A stretch of DNA of 64,000 nucleotides from Pochonia chlamydosporia 170 (taxonomy: Eukaryota; Ascomycota; Sordariomycetes; Hypocreales; Clavicipitaceae), in assembly GCF_001653235.2 (NCBI RefSeq), contig NC_035792.1:4340001-4404000 (forward strand), read 5' to 3'. Positions 35,856 through 47,703 of this stretch are shown here, piece after piece. Within the stretch, counting starts at the first letter, position 1, and each line of letters begins with the position of its first letter. Below the pieces are notes generated by a model. That model was given only the letters and a program-made list of their open reading frames with translations. It was not told the origin of the DNA and searched no databases. A program made the translations under genes and the position numbers.

Positions 35856-36480
35856 AGCCTTTCTTATCGTCATCACATTGTCTCCTGCGGAAACACGCTT
35901 TTTAAACCCATTTAATTCCACATCAATTTTTCATCGGATAATAGAGACGGAACTCATGTTGCTCCGCCAATTTAATGGATCTTTCACATCCCGGTTTTGC
36001 TAATTTTCTTGTTTTGATTTTGCGTCAGCATGCCAACCACGATACCCCAACGCGCATAAAGATTTCGCATTATTTATTCATTTTTTCCTCATTATTAGTC
36101 TTAGTCAAGGAATCCAGTAGTCCTTGCCTAGCATGGGTTGTTTCTTGCTGGCCTCATCTGTCGTTATCCATTGTTCAAGGTTTTGAATTTTACTTTGAGA
36201 CGGATTTGTTTGGCTGGAAGAAGACTGCTCTATATACACACTTCTTTTATATTTGGAGCGATGGCGTCTAGGAAACGGGTCACTTGGGGTCTATGTATCC
36301 GTTTGCCCGTAGGGTTGCCCTTGTACTTGACATTCCTTGTTAGTATTAGCTTTCAGATACTAAGAATATTTTCGTATAGACCATTTCGTTCGTCTTGACA
36401 CTCTAAGTGCATTTGACACCGGTTAACTGGTGAAATTCAAGCCGCTGTATTGCATGGATATGCCTTCTAATGTGACTAGT
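35856..36480. other. Convergent 3' region between LST4 and DBP10
   Basis: T-rich 3' flanks of two convergent genes. No gene is seen. Confidence 0.6.
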
Positions 36481-39223
36481 CTACTTCTTCTTTGCAGGTC
36501 TAGCGTTCTTAAGCCTCTTCTTCTCCTTTTCTTGTCTCTCCTTGCGGATATCATGCGCCCCCTTGAGTTCCTTCTTACTGCCCATGCCATCCCTAAATCT
36601 ACCCTGTCGCTTCTCTCTCGCCTCATCCACTCTCTTCTTGCGGACGTGGAAATCATCCCTATACTTATCTGCCTCCTTGGGCGCCTTATCCAACTTGTGC
36701 TTGTACCGTACGCCGCTGGGCAGTCCCTGCGTGGTGCCTGGCTTCTCTGCCTCTCCCACTCTGGGCAGTGATCGGACTCTCTGCGCCCTCTTCCATTTAT
36801 CGTACCGCCCGGATTGGAATGTAGCGGCAATCTTGACGCCGGACTCTCCGGTAATCATCTTGCTGCCCTTGGAGCCGTCCTCGTCGTTGTCCCGGGACAC
36901 GTACTTCTTGGACTTGGCGTCCCAGCGCATCTTGGAGCGGGAAGGCTGGCCGAAGGATTTGGCGGTTTCGTCGTTTGTCAGGTCCATGGTTACGTCGCGG
37001 GCTGCTTCGACGAATCCGCCAGAGTGGACGCCGTAGCCGCGCTCCTCGGCGGCGTTGTGCGTGCGAGGGGTGTAGCTCATGAAGACTTCGGAGTCGCGCC
37101 AGTCTGTTTTGCCCTTTTTGGCGCCTGTGTTGGAGACTGTTACTTCTAGCTCGTCGTCGTCGTCTTCCCAGCCGTTGGGTTCTTCTGCGTCCGGTGCTTC
37201 ATCGTCAGAGGCTGCTTCGTCAGAGTCCACATCCATGTCGTTGCCGTTGGGGTTCGTGGGGATGTCGTCGTCCTCGATGTCGCTTTCTTGTTTCTGCGGC
37301 TGTCTGTTCTTGGGTGTGATTTTCTTTCGGAGCTGTTTCATTACTTCTGCTGCTTCGGAGTGAGATTTATCGGTATGGCTGATTTCGAAAATTGTTTCCT
37401 GAGGTTTGAAGCTACTGATTCGGGCGAGCATGTCGGCGCGTGCTTGCTCCATGCCATCGACATCGTCGCCGAACAACCTGTGAAGCTGACTCCATCCCGT
37501 TGATGCTGCGATTTCTCTTGAACGTTTGGCGCTTTGGCTGGAGGCTGAGTTTCGGGTCTTGAGGTATAGCTTTTCGGCCTTGGCAGCAACACCGCGGAGT
37601 GTGTTGATGTCAACATCTTCACGGAGAAGCTTGTTCATCCACTCAACGTTGGCTTCAACCATGTCTCGTTTCAAGGATCCCACGATAATATCGGATGCAA
37701 ATGAAGGTTCATCACCTTCCTGACCCAAAACGAGTCTTCTGCCCAAAAAGAGCTGTAAGTCCAGCAGGTACGGTGCGTCCATGTCCCTGACCAAGCTATA
37801 ACTCCAACCTCTTTGCCCGGCACGGGCCGTTCGACCGACTCGGTGCACAAAAATTTTGGGTTGCGACGGGAAGTCGTAGTTGATAACGTTGGCAAGAACA
37901 GGGATATCGATACCTCGGGCCGCCACGTCAGTGACAACGAGGATATTTGTTTTGCCTCGTCGAAAATCTTCAACCTGGTTTCTTCGGGCTGTCTGGTCGA
38001 GTGAGCCGTACACATGTGATACAGCGAATCCTGCCTCGTGAAGAACATTTGCGAGATATTCGACATGGTGTTTAGTAGCTGTGAAGACGATGGTTGAATG
38101 TTCCGTAGGTTTTCCACCACCGGTCTCGCCCCTCTTTCGTTTTTTCGATCCCTTCTCACCATCCTTGCTTGCGCTCTCAGGGGTACCCATGGGCATTTTG
38201 ATGACATCGTGAAGAATGTGTAACAAAGCACCTTCTTTCTCTGCACCTTTGATAGAGAAGAAGGCACTTTCCAAGTCGGGTGATACCTTAGTTTCAGCGT
38301 CCAATCTAACGAGGCTGGGATCTTGCAAGCCGGCTCTAGCAAACTCGACTAATGAAGCGGGGAGGGTGGCAGAGAAGAGCAGTGTTTGCCGGGAGGGTGG
38401 CAGGGCGTGCAGAATTTCGGTAAGCTGGGCTGCGAAACCCATTTCGAAGAGTCGATCAGCTTCATCGAACACAACGTACTTGATAGACGATAAATCCAAG
38501 GACATTTCAACTTTCAAGTGTAGGAAACGACCGGGTGTGGCAATAACGATATCAGGGTTTGCCGCCATGTAGCCGAACTGCTCCTCCAAGCTGTCACCGC
38601 CAACAAGAAGCACAGCCTTGAGGTCAGTTCCCCTGGCAAATTCCTTGACAACCTTGAGAGTCTGTATAGCCAATTCTCGAGACGGTGACATGATGAGAGC
38701 TCTGCTGCCGAAGCGGGCGCTGTGTGCACGGAGTTTCTCAATCATGGGAATGACGAAAGCGCCAGTCTTTCCGGAACCAGTTCTCGCCATGCCGACGACA
38801 TCTTTTCGGTCCAGTACAAGGGGGATCGTCTTTCTTTGAATGGGTGTAGGAACTGAGAAGCCTTTTCGTGTGATGGCTTTTAAGAGGTTTGCATTGAGGC
38901 CTGAAGAAGTTTTAGCATTGATAGACAACGGAGAGGTGATTAACTGGAGCTATCATACCCATTGCTTGGAAGCCGCCGCCCTTTTTAACGGTTCTACCTT
39001 TCAAATTCGAGGCTTTGCGGTATGATGCTGCCTGTTGAAGGGCAATGAATGCCTCGTCACCGCCATCTTCGGCTCCCTCAGGATCGTTCAAAATGTCATC
39101 AAAGTCAGCGTCCTTGCCTGCAGCGAAACCCTGATTGTCATCGCCATCTTCGCCAGGGTATAACGAGCCGAGAATGTCGAGCTCAGGCTCTGAGGCCGCC
39201 GGCGAGGCCGCACGTCGAGGCAT
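36481..39223 (-). CDS. DBP10: DEAD-box ATP-dependent RNA helicase Dbp10 (60S biogenesis)
   Basis: Two exons, 39223-38959 and 38900-36481, give 894 aa. The 58-nt intron (GTATGA...TTCAG) splits a Gly codon before LNANLLKAI. Dbp10 acts in the nucleolus in assembly of the large ribosomal subunit. Helicase motifs are complete: Q motif GFSVPTPIQ (102-110), motif I ARTGSGKT (127-134), motif II DEAD (234-237), [15 protein letters not shown] and [13 protein letters not shown]. The acidic N-terminus, a long acidic region ([20 protein letters not shown]) and a Lys/Arg-rich C-terminus ending NARPAKKK are typical of Dbp10. The C-terminal Dbp10CT region is seen around [20 protein letters not shown]. It is divergent from SPF31 over a 400-bp promoter. 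Confidence 0.95.
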
Positions 39224-39623
39224 TATGGACTAGTTGCTGGCGAATTCCCTGGGGTGAAATCTGGATTGAATCCTCACCACGGCCTTGCCAAAATGTCGGC
39301 ACTGAAGCTTTGACGTCGCAAAATGAGGCCGACAAGCCAATTTTTTTTCTGGGGCTGGCGACCCGTTATCTTATCGCCGCGGGGCAGGCAAGTGAAGAAA
39401 GTGGGTCTTGCTACATGAGCCAGCCAGCCTGCGCTCGATTTGGCTTGCTTGGTTCTGGCGCAGGCTCTCAAACTTGACATTTTAGGTTCATTCCCTCGTG
39501 CCCAGGGAGCAACTTGGTACCTGGACCAACAAATCTGTCTCGTGAGGTTACCAACTCAGCGCCTCTCCTCTAAACCCTCAAATTGCGACGGTTGCCGTGC
39601 TTGCAGCTCATCCCAGAACCGAA
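39224..39623. promoter_or_regulatory. 400-bp bidirectional promoter of DBP10 and SPF31
   Basis: The two start codons are 400 bp apart and point away from each other, so both promoters must share this interval. No TATA box is evident. An open frame here is not supported as coding. Confidence 0.55.
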
Positions 39624-40409
39624 ATGGCTGGAGACGAATCCCAAGATGACCTGGCTGCGCTCTCAGCTCTCGATTCTGAGGCTGCAGAATTCAAGAAGGT
39701 ATGCTCTGCCAACATTGAAGTTATGACTTGAAGCAACGTGACTTGACAATTGACCACTCACCACAGGATACTGAGATTGATCGAATCCTGCGAGCATTCA
39801 GACTAGATGCGTAAGTACAACACGTCCTCCCCATTACCGCAAACTCATTCTAACCGCATCCCCAATGGATCCAGCTACGCCGTAATGGACCTTCAACCCG
39901 GCGTTCCAGAGTCAGACATCAAGAAGACATATCGCACAAAGTCCATCCTCATCCACCCCGATAAAACCAAGAATCCCCGCGCCCCTGAAGCATTCGACCG
40001 TCTAAAAAAGGCCGAAACAGAATTACGGGACGAGAAGCACCGCGAAAGATTAGACGAAGCCATTGCCGACGCCCGAATGCTACTCATCCGCGAAAACAAA
40101 TGGAACGTGGACAGCCCCGAGCTCCAAACAGACGACTTCAAAAAGAAGTGGCGCGAAAAGTCAAAAGAGGTGCTGATTGACAACGAGCATCGCCGCAGAC
40201 GACAGATGAAGGCGCAGATGCAGGAAGAGGGTCGCGAGCAGCGCAAACAAGACGCCGAGCTGGAGGAGAGGAAGCGCAAGAGGCAGCATGAGCAGGATTG
40301 GGAGTCTACGCGAGATGAGAGGATTAGTAGCTGGCGAACGTTTCAGAAGGGAAAGTCTAGCGCTGATGGGGAGAAGAAGAAAAAGAAGAAGCTGAAGCCT
40401 ATTGGATGA
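39624..40409 (+). CDS. SPF31: J-domain spliceosomal protein Spf31 (DNAJC8 homologue)
   Basis: Exons 39624-39698, 39767-39810 and 39875-40409 give 217 aa. Introns (68 and 64 nt) have GTATGC and GTAAGT donors; the second has a CTAAC branch site. Spf31/DNAJC8 is a J-domain protein associated with the spliceosome. The J domain (about 41-105) begins AYAVMDLQPGVPESDIKKTY and has the essential H67-P68-D69 motif. The rest is a highly charged helical region rich in Arg, Glu and Lys that ends KKKKKKLKPIG, a likely nuclear signal. The first exon is acidic (MAGDESQDDL). Size and domain order match the family. Confidence 0.9.
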
Positions 40410-40940
40410 TGAAGAGCGTTTAAGGACACTGGGGGAAGATTTACGACTTTTTTACGACGGGTTGAATTTTGTTCTTTGTTTGGAGCTTTGAAATATCTTG
40501 ATGACTTGTGAGTTTGCTTTGATATTCTAGCCGGGAAACTTCTAACCAGTGTAGTATACACCCTCTATGACAAGGAACCGCTGGGTGATGGGAAGGTGTC
40601 TGCTTATAATAGACACTAGAAACGGCTAGAAGCATGGCAGCATGAAATGCACTCATAGACCAGTATAGATAGCGAAAGACAAATAGTCAAATATCAGGAG
40701 ATTTGTCTTGGGAACATGGTCTCTTCTACAGTAAATACAATACACATCTGGACAAATGCCAAACTAAAACCAACAAGGGGATTGGTCCCCTTCCTCCAGA
40801 AACGCCGCTTGCTGAAGTTCTTTTAAACACCTTCGAATGCACTCTCCTTATTCTATCCAGCTTTTATCTTTCTCCATCTTGTTAGGTGTTATGGTACAGA
40901 GGATAATATGTGAGTTTTTGTAGTATGTTAGCTTAGTCTC
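40410..40940. other. Convergent 3' region between SPF31 and MDJ1
   Basis: Only 3' flanking sequence is seen here, with T- and A-rich runs and no recognisable gene. Confidence 0.6.
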
Positions 40941-42708
40941 TTATGAATCCGACTTTTTAGGCTCGTCCTTTGGCTTGGTGTCCTTGGCTTCCTTGTTGTC
41001 TGTCTTGGACTCCTTGGCGTCGGGTTTCTCTGCGTTTGACTTCTCTCCTCCTTCGTTTTGATGCGCCGGGTGGTTGGTGAGTGTGTGCCACATGGACTTC
41101 AGAAATCCTTCGTTTTTGTGTGATTCAGGATCCGCTGGGTCGGAGCTATGGATGCAGCCGTTAGTTTAAGTCTCTTTTAGGCTTAAAAAGGCACAAATTT
41201 TCTTACCTTTGCGCTGACGAGACATTCATAACTCGCCTGGCAGTCTTGTCGCCCATCTCGTCCGCAAGCATCTCCACAATGGTTCGCTGGTTTGCGCTCA
41301 GATACTTTGGCATGCTCACTCGGAACTCGACCCTCAGGTCGCCTGATCCTCCTCTTCGTGCTCCTAGCCTCTTCATGCCCATACCCGTGAGCGTCATTTT
41401 GTCCCCGGTGTTGGTACCGGTGGCAACCTTGACATTGACTGATCCGTCAAGTGTTGGGATATTGACCTGACCACCGAGCAACGCAGTGGTGAGGGGAATG
41501 TTGGCGGTGTACAAAATGTTGGAACCTTCACGACTGAACTTGGGGTCCTTGGCTACACGAACAAAAACGTACAAGTCTCCGCGTTGAGTTCTGGCGTTCG
41601 GGTCGGCAGTCTTTCCGGTTGGGGGAGCGTCTCCTGCACCATCAACCCGCAATCGCATACCATCCTCAATACCGGCAGGGATGTCGACGGTGATCGTCTT
41701 TCGTTCTCGCACAACACCATTTCCAGAGCATGTTCGACACTCAGAGCCCTTCGGGATAGTTGTACCTGTGCCTTCACAAGTTCCGCAAGTCGAAGCCATC
41801 TGGAAGCCACCCTGCATGAAATGCAATCGCGTACCCGTTCCATTGCAAGACTTGCACGGTGAGCGCTGCGTGCCGGACTTCAGCCCGCTACCCGTACAAG
41901 TGCCGCAAGTTGTTAATGGAGTAATACTAATAGTCTTGCTTGTGCCTTTTGCTGCTTCCATGAAAGATATGCTGGCTTGCACCTCGATGTTGTCGCCTAC
42001 GAGAATTTCCTGTTGAAAAGGATTCGATCGTGCGCCTCGTCGACCAGCAAACGGACCCTGCTGGCCGGTGAATGCGGAAAAGATATCCTCGAAGTTGAAA
42101 CCTCCTCCAAAACCACCCTGAGCCCCAAAGCCACCTTGTCCGCCAAAGCCTGAAAACGGATTGCCAGCTCCCCCAAAAGGGTCGCCTCCTGGTGCTCCGC
42201 TGGGATCGAAGCCAGCAGCACCAAACTGATCATATTGTTCCTTCTTTTTGGGATCGGACAAAATTTCGTAGGCGGATTGAACATCGGCGAATTTCTCTTT
42301 TGCGTTGGCATCCTTGTTGGTATCGGGATGGAATTTTTTGGCTAAGCCGTAATACGCTTTCTTGATTTCCGATGCAGAGGCCGATTTGCTAACGCCGAGG
42401 GCCTGATAGGGATCTTTCTGCGACAAAGAATTCGTGCTGTGGAAGGGCTACAATGGGTTAATTTTGGCCTTGCAGTTACGGAGGACTCAGCGTAGATATA
42501 TGCGAGCTGGTTTACTTACTCTCTTGGTCGACGGAATTCCATTGTGTTTCGTCCGAGGGCATCTCTCACGGGGATTGGGGCGGAATGCAGCTGTATGAAG
42601 CTTTGCTCCTTGGTTCAGACATTGTCGGATCTTGGGTCGACAGCCGAGCTTGCCATTTGCGATGGCTCGCGCCGGCGCGCCAACCTTTGTGAGAAGAGAG
42701 GGATTCAT
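40941..42708 (-). CDS. MDJ1: Mitochondrial DnaJ-type co-chaperone Mdj1
   Basis: Three exons, 42708-42520, 42447-41207 and 41145-40941, give 544 aa. Introns are 72 nt (GTAAGT...GTAG) and 61 nt (GTAAGA, CTAAC branch). Mdj1 stimulates matrix Hsp70 (Ssc1) and folds imported proteins. Exon 1 encodes a basic, Ser/Arg-rich, acid-poor mitochondrial presequence that ends near [10 protein letters not shown]. The J domain (about 75-136) has H103-P104-D105. A Gly/Phe region follows, then four zinc-finger repeats [24 protein letters not shown] and CRTCSGNG, and the C-terminal substrate domains. Exon 3 adds [17 protein letters not shown] and a charged Lys/Asp/Glu tail. The TTG-initiated frame inside exon 2 is not the start: the presequence exon fits better. 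Confidence 0.95.
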
Positions 42709-43244
42709 ACTGAGCTACAACAATTCAAATGAATTGCATGGAGCTCGAGGAATGAAACCAAAGATGACCGGTAGTTGGCCGGGGATACTCTTCGCCCTGA
42801 ATGGAGTCTTCTCGAACGTAGTCGCTGCTATTGAGTCCCGAACTTTTTCAGCCGGCTTTAAGCCGACGTCGGCTGCCTGAGGCGACAAATGCCGTCATAA
42901 CCCGTTGCATCCCGCTGGGGTGCATGCAGCCAATGGCAGGACTTCTATTGCAACAGAACAGACAGGGGGCGCTTTCGAACATCAAAATGTAAACTTGGCC
43001 ATGTATTCTGGTGCAGAACTGTAGTTCATTGCGAGCCAATTACTGATTTACCCTGTGCGAGATGAAAGCATCGAGATCGACCATAATTCTGAATTCCCCA
43101 AGACACTAGTACACAACTCCAGCCACGCTTTCATCTTATCCAAAAAAAAAAACGGGCATCACATCACAATTCGGACTGAAATGTCATCCAACACAAGAAA
43201 GAAAACCATGGACAAAGCCAAAGTTGTCAATCCACCGAATACAC
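42709..43244. other. Intergenic between MDJ1 and the SDR gene
   Basis: MDJ1 promoter and SDR 3' flank. No gene seen; an A10 run is near 43142. Confidence 0.55.
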
Positions 43245-44195
43245 TCACAAAGACCACCCATCAAGCTCACGTACAGTCCAATCCCACAACTCCTTCGCCA
43301 AATCCTCATCCCTACCAAACCTACTCGCCTTCCCACTCACCCCAACAGGCTCATAATACGCACCGCTCTTCACGTCCTTCGCAACAGACGCCCACAGCTG
43401 ATTCTTAGCCCCCTGATTCACTGGAGTGAAGAAGTAATTCGCCAAGGGTCCCAAAGCCCTCTGCGTAATCGACACGCCAGACATGCCATTGACCAAATTC
43501 GTCCTCACAACACCCGGGTGAATAGCCGTAACAGTAAATTGGGGATACTGCGCCGCCAGTTGTCGCGCAAACAGCACATTGGCCAACTTGCTCTGGCCAT
43601 ATCTCTCAAACGCCCGCATCCCATCCGCAGTGGTCTTGAGTGAGTCAAACACAATTCCTTCCTTTGGAGCCAGGAAATGCCCCCTTGAAGACAACGAGAC
43701 TATCCTGACGTCGGAACCGGGCTCCGAGGCAGTTCTTTCCAGAACAGGGAGTAGGAGCTTCGTGAGAAGTGCGTGACCCATGTGATTCGTGCCGAATTGA
43801 ACTTCGTAGCCGTTCTCTGTGAGCCCAGGCGCCGCGGCCATGATGCCAGCGTTTAGCATGAGGATGTCGAGCCGATCTGACTCGGCGAGGAATCTCTGTG
43901 AAGCTTTCTTTACGGATTCGAAGGATGTTAAATCCAATTGTAGGACTTTGACGGAGGATTCTGGTTGGTATTGGTGGATCTCATCTACTACTTCTTGTGC
44001 GGCGGTGACGTTTCTGGCCGCGAGCCAGACCTGCTTCGGCTTGTGCTTGACGTACTCGCATATAGCTTGCTTTCCGAGTCCATTGTTCCCACCTGTGACT
44101 AGGATGACTTTACCGTCAAGCGGGGGGATATCTTTCTCGGGGTTGAATGAGACGGCAGCCTTGTCAATGGCCATGCTTCGAAAGATTCGAGACAT
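43245..44195 (-). CDS. Short-chain dehydrogenase/reductase (classical SDR, retinol-dehydrogenase-like)
   Basis: A single-exon frame of 316 aa. SDRs are NAD(P)(H)-dependent oxidoreductases with a Rossmann fold. The cofactor motif TGGNNGLG is at 34-41, NAG at 115-117, the catalytic Ser lies in VSLSSRGH (about 169), and the catalytic pair is Y199-x3-K203 (YGQSK). An Arg in LAARN after beta-2 suggests NADP(H). The PGVVRTNL segment after the active site is typical of the RDH/WWOX-like subgroup. The substrate cannot be told from sequence. A second in-frame ATG (44174-44172) giving MAIDKAAV could be the true start. It is followed on the same strand by a FAD oxidase about 830 bp upstream; a functional link is only inference. 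Confidence 0.88.
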   Translation of the reverse strand: MSRIFRSMAIDKAAVSFNPEKDIPPLDGKVILVTGGNNGLGKQAICEYVKHKPKQVWLAARNVTAAQEVVDEIHQYQPESSVKVLQLDLTSFESVKKASQRFLAESDRLDILMLNAGIMAAAPGLTENGYEVQFGTNHMGHALLTKLLLPVLERTASEPGSDVRIVSLSSRGHFLAPKEGIVFDSLKTTADGMRAFERYGQSKLANVLFARQLAAQYPQFTVTAIHPGVVRTNLVNGMSGVSITQRALGPLANYFFTPVNQGAKNQLWASVAKDVKSGAYYEPVGVSGKASRFGRDEDLAKELWDWTVRELDGWSL

Positions 44196-45026
44196 GACGA
44201 TGTCGGTACTGGACCCAGTCGTCGCAGGCCTAGTGTATAAAGAGTGTTTGAAAGGATCCTAAACTGATATCGTGTATGTATGAATTTTGTACCTTTCAAT
44301 ACGTCTGCCGACTTGAAACTCAGTACATGTAGTGTAACAATCCGGCAACGTAGCAACTTCACACACGTGCTAGTGGTTCAGGCCGTCATGTGTGGCAAAG
44401 GTGGAATGAGCCGAAAAGCTGTAGTGAACAATTTTCTAACCACGCGTCCTTGTCTCCGAGATGATCAAAATCAGTTTAAGTATTAGAATAGCAGGAATTG
44501 TCGTGTTTACCTTTTGTGACCGAGCATGAATGAGTGCTGTAGTCATAGAAGTGGTGGACGGAGGAGGCGGGGTGATAATTATCCCGAACAAATTACCTCG
44601 GCACGTAAAAGAGCTGAGGGTGCATGAGCAATCCTGCCATGAAACAATATTTACTTGTATAATATTTGAAACACAGTTATTTTCTCAAGCTCTTCGTAGC
44701 GCACATTGAGCTAGGAACCTATAAGGATCGCTGCAATGGCAACTAATGTGGTGTAAGACTGGGGGCCAAAATGGGTCTCAACATCTCACTATGCAGGTCT
44801 AAGTCAACCAAGCGTGAGTCTGTCTACTAGCCAGTGTTAATAGCATCGAGCTAGTAATTTGTGAAATGAAGGTTAATCGAGCACTATTTTTAAGACGTAA
44901 TACTGGGTTGAATTTGGTTCTTATTTTAGTTACCTAATGCCCCTTCAATTACCATCATACGATAATCAGGTATCGTAGTATTTCATAGTGTCTCGCAAGT
45001 AAACCCAACGAACGTTAGACACATTC
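44196..45026. other. AT-rich intergenic between SDR and FAD oxidase
   Basis: The SDR promoter and the oxidase 3' flank. The middle is clearly AT-richer than the flanking genes. No gene seen. Confidence 0.55.
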
Positions 45027-46460
45027 TTAGCATTTACTGTCCCGTGCTCTCGCGTACGGGCTGAAGAATAATCCTTCTGCATCCCACACCTTCTTCACAC
45101 GCTTCAGCTCAGACAATCTTTCCTCGTCAAACAAATTTTCCAAACTTTCGTTAAACCTCATTGTATTGGGCATTGTCCTCGGGGCAACAGTGTCACTGCT
45201 TCGCCCGATCGCCAAAAGCTCATCCACCAACTCGAGCAGTTTCCCTTGAGAACTCGGGTTCACACACCACGCAGATACGGTGAAATTAAACCCGCGATCG
45301 CGACTTTCCAGGAACACGCCTTTTCCATCTTGTCCAACCCCATTGACCTGCAGCTTGTTTGGGTTGAAGGCGTGAAAAATTACAACAGTACGTTTAGCAT
45401 CCTGAATTTCATCCGTGCCCTTGATCCACGCTGCGAATGCTTTGGTAATGACCTCCGGCGTGACCGACTTGACACGAGCGGCGTTCATGGTTTTAAAGCC
45501 CCCGTGGGCATTATGTGCTTCCAGGCCGTCGTTCATGTTTGCAAGCGGTATAAGTGCGGTATCAGCTTTCACTGCCTTGGAAACCAAGTTCTCGTCAAAG
45601 AGCGGACTGGATGCTTTTTCTGCATCTTCACCGGAGCCAAAGAATGAGGCAGACGAAATGATCAGAGGAGCACCCGGCGAGGGAAAGCCGGGAGGCGCGC
45701 GAAGAAAGGTGAGCTGAACATTAATCTGTTCCGCAAGATGTGTGAAGGTAAAGAAGGCTTTGACAGCATCATTTAGTGCCGGAGGCGGGAAGATCAAAGT
45801 CCTCGTCCAGAGCTTGTCTTCAGACAAATGCAGAGAAGTAATAGGATATACCTTCATGACGGCTGATGTGACAACGCCAAGTCCGTGGCCAGCACCGCGT
45901 AGGGCATGAAACAGGGCGAGCTCGTCTCCAGTGGATGCTGAATGGACTTCAATGGCATTCCCCTCAGCGGTTATAACTCGGAATGCAACAACATTGTCGA
46001 CCATGAAGCCGTGTAAGCCGTTCTGACCTGTGTTTCCACCTCCGAGAATTGCGCCAACAACACCAACAGCATTAGAGTTGGGGACTGTGGTATAGTAGCC
46101 TTCACTTGCAAGTGACTTGAGCAACTCGCCAGTCGTGACGCCTCCGCCAATTCGCACCGAGTCATTCTCCTTATCCAGCTGGATAGATTTGAAGAGTTTG
46201 AGGTCCATGATCAGAGATTGTGAACCAATTTTAAGGAAGGTACCGTGACCGCCACCAGAGGGAATGACCCTGAGGTTATTTTCCTTGGCGACCATGAGCG
46301 CAGCAATCACATCTTCCTCTGTCTTTGGCGTCACCGACAATGCAGGAAGAGAAGTGTATAAATCTGACCACCGTGAGATGACATCACTGGCGGCTGCGTC
46401 CTGGTTTGGAACAACGAAAGAGCAGCTGAGGCGGTCTGTGCCGGTCACTGACGAAGCCAT
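45027..46460 (-). CDS. FAD-linked oxidoreductase of the VAO/BBE-like family
   Basis: A single-exon frame of 477 aa, a normal length for a 6-hydroxynicotine-oxidase-type FAD oxidase. The PCMH FAD-binding domain covers roughly 40-215. The flavin-linking His lies in PSGGGHG (H72), and later family motifs are GGGVTTGELLKSL, VGAILGGGNTGQNGLHG and RGAGHGLGVVTSAVMKVYP. The loop where bicovalent members carry Cys reads VPNSNAVGVV and has none, so the flavin is predicted to be held by His alone. The BBE-type C-terminus contains LFFSPYARA. There is no signal peptide, so the enzyme is likely cytosolic, unlike many secreted relatives. The substrate is unknown. It lies in tandem with the SDR. Confidence 0.88.
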   Translation of the reverse strand: MASSVTGTDRLSCSFVVPNQDAAASDVISRWSDLYTSLPALSVTPKTEEDVIAALMVAKENNLRVIPSGGGHGTFLKIGSQSLIMDLKLFKSIQLDKENDSVRIGGGVTTGELLKSLASEGYYTTVPNSNAVGVVGAILGGGNTGQNGLHGFMVDNVVAFRVITAEGNAIEVHSASTGDELALFHALRGAGHGLGVVTSAVMKVYPITSLHLSEDKLWTRTLIFPPPALNDAVKAFFTFTHLAEQINVQLTFLRAPPGFPSPGAPLIISSASFFGSGEDAEKASSPLFDENLVSKAVKADTALIPLANMNDGLEAHNAHGGFKTMNAARVKSVTPEVITKAFAAWIKGTDEIQDAKRTVVIFHAFNPNKLQVNGVGQDGKGVFLESRDRGFNFTVSAWCVNPSSQGKLLELVDELLAIGRSSDTVAPRTMPNTMRFNESLENLFDEERLSELKRVKKVWDAEGLFFSPYARARDSKC

Positions 46461-47703
46461 TTTGGTTTTGATGATGAAGAAAAGATGAAATGTAGGATGG
46501 ATCAGACTCGAATAGTAGACAGTAAGCTTGTTGCTGACGTGTGATTGCCTCCCCGTTGAAATTCTGGGAGGCGCAGGGCATTTATATTAACATTTCCGCA
46601 GTCAACCCGGCAACAATGACAGAAAAGAATGCCGTTAAAGCCAGGATCTCATTGCGTGTATTCGTAAAGGTGTACGTGATGGAGCCACCCAGCGCACCTG
46701 TAAAGCAGTTTATTATCGTCCGTGATGCTGTAAAGGTGTACGGGGTGGGTATGTATTTGACGAATCGCTTCCCACTCGGCCTTCCCGGGTTGCTGAGCGG
46801 AAGGACTTTGAAGTGCGAGCACCTCCGAAATAGTTGGTCTGTCTCCTTTGCTATTCCAGTGCGAACTGAATAATACACCAGACCATTCAGGCGACATTTA
46901 TCTGGGCTTGTTTCATGAAGCGTCTGCGCGTTCATCGGAAGCACCAATAACGTCTATGTACCATGCTTCTTTCAAGCGGCAATGTTGTTCCCATCTGGAG
47001 GACAACTATCTGTCTTTTGATCCTTGGGTTTGGTGTTTCTGCCATAACGGTCCTGCAATGGTGCAACTCAGCCCCAACTGTTTATTAGTTCGTGCGCCAC
47101 CGTGAATTTCGACCCTGCTGTTTGCTGCACCTGCGCACGACTTTCGGTACTCGGAACTCTTTTTCTCCATTTAGGCGTAAAGCCTGCTTCGGGCTTGGTA
47201 GATGCCGAAAAGTTGCCCAGGGGTTGACCTGCACGGAATAAGGATTGAAAGCGAGGCGCGAATTCTGTTACATAATTAGGAAACCACTTTGTCTGTGTCA
47301 GATGAACCGCATATATGGATTGACGTCCCAGTTTAAAATCTCCTTCTCCGTCAACTCCGACAAAAACCATTTCCTGAGTATCATATGTATCAAAGGGTAT
47401 ATATATATATGTGTGTGTGTGTGTGTTTGTGTGTTGTAGTTTCCAAACCATAGGACACGTGCAGAGAAATAAAAACCCAAACGCCTCGGTTACCATGAAG
47501 AATCCATTCCGTCTAGTACTGTATGCAATCATCACGAGCCCTCCTAAAGCTCATCTAAACCTGAACAAGTTGTGACGCTAGATGCTCGCGTAGCTAATAA
47601 GGGGCCCTCACCCCAAACCGAAAAAATTGACCGACACTCAAAAAGTCTCGGGAAAAGATATACAAGGCATGCAATGCTGATGAAAGATAGTAATTCGTGG
47701 CCT
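46461..47703. other. Intergenic with possible remnant of a small membrane-protein gene (minus strand)
   Basis: No complete gene can be built. On the minus strand a frame from about 46915 to 46582 ends in a hydrophobic stretch (TRNEILALTAFFSVIVAG) preceded by IINCFTGALGG. This faintly recalls the C-terminal membrane region of DUF6594-like fungal proteins. Another frame upstream (47330-47068) has plausible composition. Joining them needs unsupported splice sites, so this may be a decayed gene or chance. Confidence 0.2.
47399..47434 (+). repeat. TA/TG dinucleotide microsatellite
   Basis: About six TA units are followed directly by about eight TG units and a short imperfect extension. It lies in the 3' flank of SAP30. 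Confidence 0.9.

Noticed and set aside
42427..42447. TTG start within exon 2 as the MDJ1 start
   Set aside because: An upstream exon with a mitochondrial presequence joins in frame with good splice sites, so the longer model is preferred.
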